A DNA stretch of 64,000 bases from Nocardia jiangxiensis NBRC 101359 (GTDB lineage Bacteria; Actinomycetota; Actinomycetes; Mycobacteriales; Mycobacteriaceae), in the NCBI RefSeq assembly GCF_000308615.1, contig NZ_BAGB01000040.1, positions 1-64,000 on the forward strand, in the 5' to 3' direction. Positions 62,938-64,000 of this stretch are shown piece after piece (the stretch's first letter is position 1; every line of letters starts with the position of its first letter). The notes under the pieces were generated by a model that saw only the letters and a program-made list of their open reading frames with translations, had not been told where the DNA came from and searched no databases. The position numbers were made by a program, and so were the translations under genes.

Positions 62938-64000
62938 GTGACGAACGGCGACTCACAACCGCAACAACGACGTTCCGTGGCCGCAGCGGCAATGGGCAAC
63001 GCCACCGAGTGGTACGACTACGGCGTCTACGCCGCCACCGCCACCTACCTCACCCACGCCTTCTTCCCCGGCGCCCTCGGCACCATCGGCACCCTGCTCG
63101 GCTTCGCCATCTCCTTCGTGCTACGCCCCGTCGGCGGCATGTGGTGGGGACCCCTCGGCGACCGCATCGGCCGCAAAGCCGTCCTCGCCGTCACCATCCT
63201 GCTCATGGCCACGGTCACCGGCCTCATCGGCGTGATCCCGAGCCACGACAGCATCGGCATCGCAGCCCCCATCCTCCTGATCGTCCTGCGCGTCATCCAG
63301 GGCTTCTCCACCGGCGGCGAATACGGCGGCGCAGCGACCTACCTCGCCGAATCCGTCGACGACAAACGCCGCGGATTCCTCGGCAGCTTCCTGGAATTCG
63401 GCACCCTCAGCGGCTTCATCGGCGGCTCGGCCATCGTGCTGCTCATGCAGGTCATGCTCGACGAGGACCAGATGCAGGCATGGGGCTGGCGCGTACCGTT
63501 CCTGATCGCCATCCCGCTCGGCCTGGTCGGCTGGTACCTGCGAAGCAAACTCGACGAATCCCCGGTCTTCACCGAAGTCGCCGAACACGAACACCCCAAG
63601 GGCGGCCTGATCAAACTGATCACCGAATACCGCCGCGAACTGCTCACCCTCGGCGGCCTGGTCATCGCCCTGAACGTCGTCAACTACACCCTGCTCGCCT
63701 ACATGCCCACCTACCTGCACGGCACCATCGGCGTCAGCGACACCCAAACCACCGCCATGGTCCTGATCGGACAGCTCGTCATGGCACTGGTGCTGCCACT
63801 GTGCGGCGGACTGTCCGACCGCATCGGCCGCCGACCCATGTGGCTGATCTCGCTGATCGGACTCGGCGTGCTCTCCATACCCATGTACTGGCTCATGGGC
63901 AAGGGAATCGGCTGGGCCATCACCGGATTCATCGTCCTGGGCCTGCTGTACGTGCCGCAGCTGTCCACGATCTCCGCGACCTTCCCCGCGATCTTCCCCA
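62938..64000 (+). CDS. MFS transporter, metabolite:H+ symporter (MHS/ProP-like), 3' end beyond window
   Basis: The first 354 codons of a plus-strand gene cut by the window edge. Start GTG 62938 follows GAGAGGAG. The family signature GNATEWYDYGVYA is near residue 22, then the MFS loop RPVGGMWWGPLGDRIGRKAVL and the repeat LSDRIGRRPMWLIS in the second half. Nine or so helices are visible. MHS transporters import proline, betaine, ketoglutarate, citrate or similar acids with protons; the substrate cannot be told. It is divergent from the APC permease gene. Confidence 0.9.
   Translation, partial: MTNGDSQPQQRRSVAAAAMGNATEWYDYGVYAATATYLTHAFFPGALGTIGTLLGFAISFVLRPVGGMWWGPLGDRIGRKAVLAVTILLMATVTGLIGVIPSHDSIGIAAPILLIVLRVIQGFSTGGEYGGAATYLAESVDDKRRGFLGSFLEFGTLSGFIGGSAIVLLMQVMLDEDQMQAWGWRVPFLIAIPLGLVGWYLRSKLDESPVFTEVAEHEHPKGGLIKLITEYRRELLTLGGLVIALNVVNYTLLAYMPTYLHGTIGVSDTQTTAMVLIGQLVMALVLPLCGGLSDRIGRRPMWLISLIGLGVLSIPMYWLMGKGIGWAITGFIVLGLLYVPQLSTISATFPAIFP

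Overview
The window is 64 kb of high-GC actinobacterial chromosome. A mycothiol ligase gene (mshC), an actinobacterial integration host factor, an Ag85-type mycolyltransferase-like esterase, an MmpL-type transporter and an Mtb12-like lipoprotein all point to a mycolic-acid-containing member of the Mycobacteriales. Nocardia or a close relative is my best guess; this rests on gene content and codon usage, not on a search.

Region by region. 0-5.7 kb: an ABC importer of the nitrate/sulfonate/taurine type (ATPase, permease, lipoprotein binder), divergent from a CitA/DcuS-like sensor kinase and its response regulator. 5.8-24 kb: an accessory stretch with a secreted GH27 alpha-galactosidase, a RibD-C/DHFR-like reductase, a 1084-residue kinase-NTPase-LuxR regulator, an SDR plus a signal-less NMT1-like protein, a VOC protein, a cluster of broken genes at 13.4-16.9 kb, and two TetR-controlled oxidoreductase loci. 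It ends at a tRNA-Leu(GAG) gene with a strong hairpin terminator. 24-34 kb: a stand-alone mIHF gene, the mycolyltransferase-like esterase, small secreted and oxidoreductase genes, a phospholipase A2-like protein coupled to a small membrane protein, an acyltransferase and a NarL-type two-component system.

34-56 kb looks like the conserved backbone. M20 peptidase, PEBP protein, pyrD, a DUF5703-type protein, a beta-propeller lipoprotein, a histidine phosphatase, DUF3090, an SCO1664-type kinase-like protein and mshC recall the Mycobacterium tuberculosis Rv2130c-Rv2141c neighbourhood (from memory). Inserted into it are an acyl-CoA synthetase, a PfkB-ribA pair, an Mtb12-like lipoprotein/MmpL pair and a heme-uptake operon hmuTUV with a probable iron box. 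56-64 kb: an unusual SRPBCC-thiolase-crotonase fusion, a methyltransferase, a large APC permease and the start of an MHS-type MFS transporter that runs off the end.

The most unusual items are the three-domain SRPBCC-thiolase-crotonase protein, the phospholipase A2-like/membrane-domain pair, the 245-residue extension on the heme permease, the PfkB kinase with an unknown N-terminal domain coupled to ribA under a repeated palindromic motif, and a compact set of nested inverted repeats at 15.6-15.9 kb that could be a structured RNA or a mobile-element end. No CRISPR array, rRNA gene or intact insertion sequence was seen.
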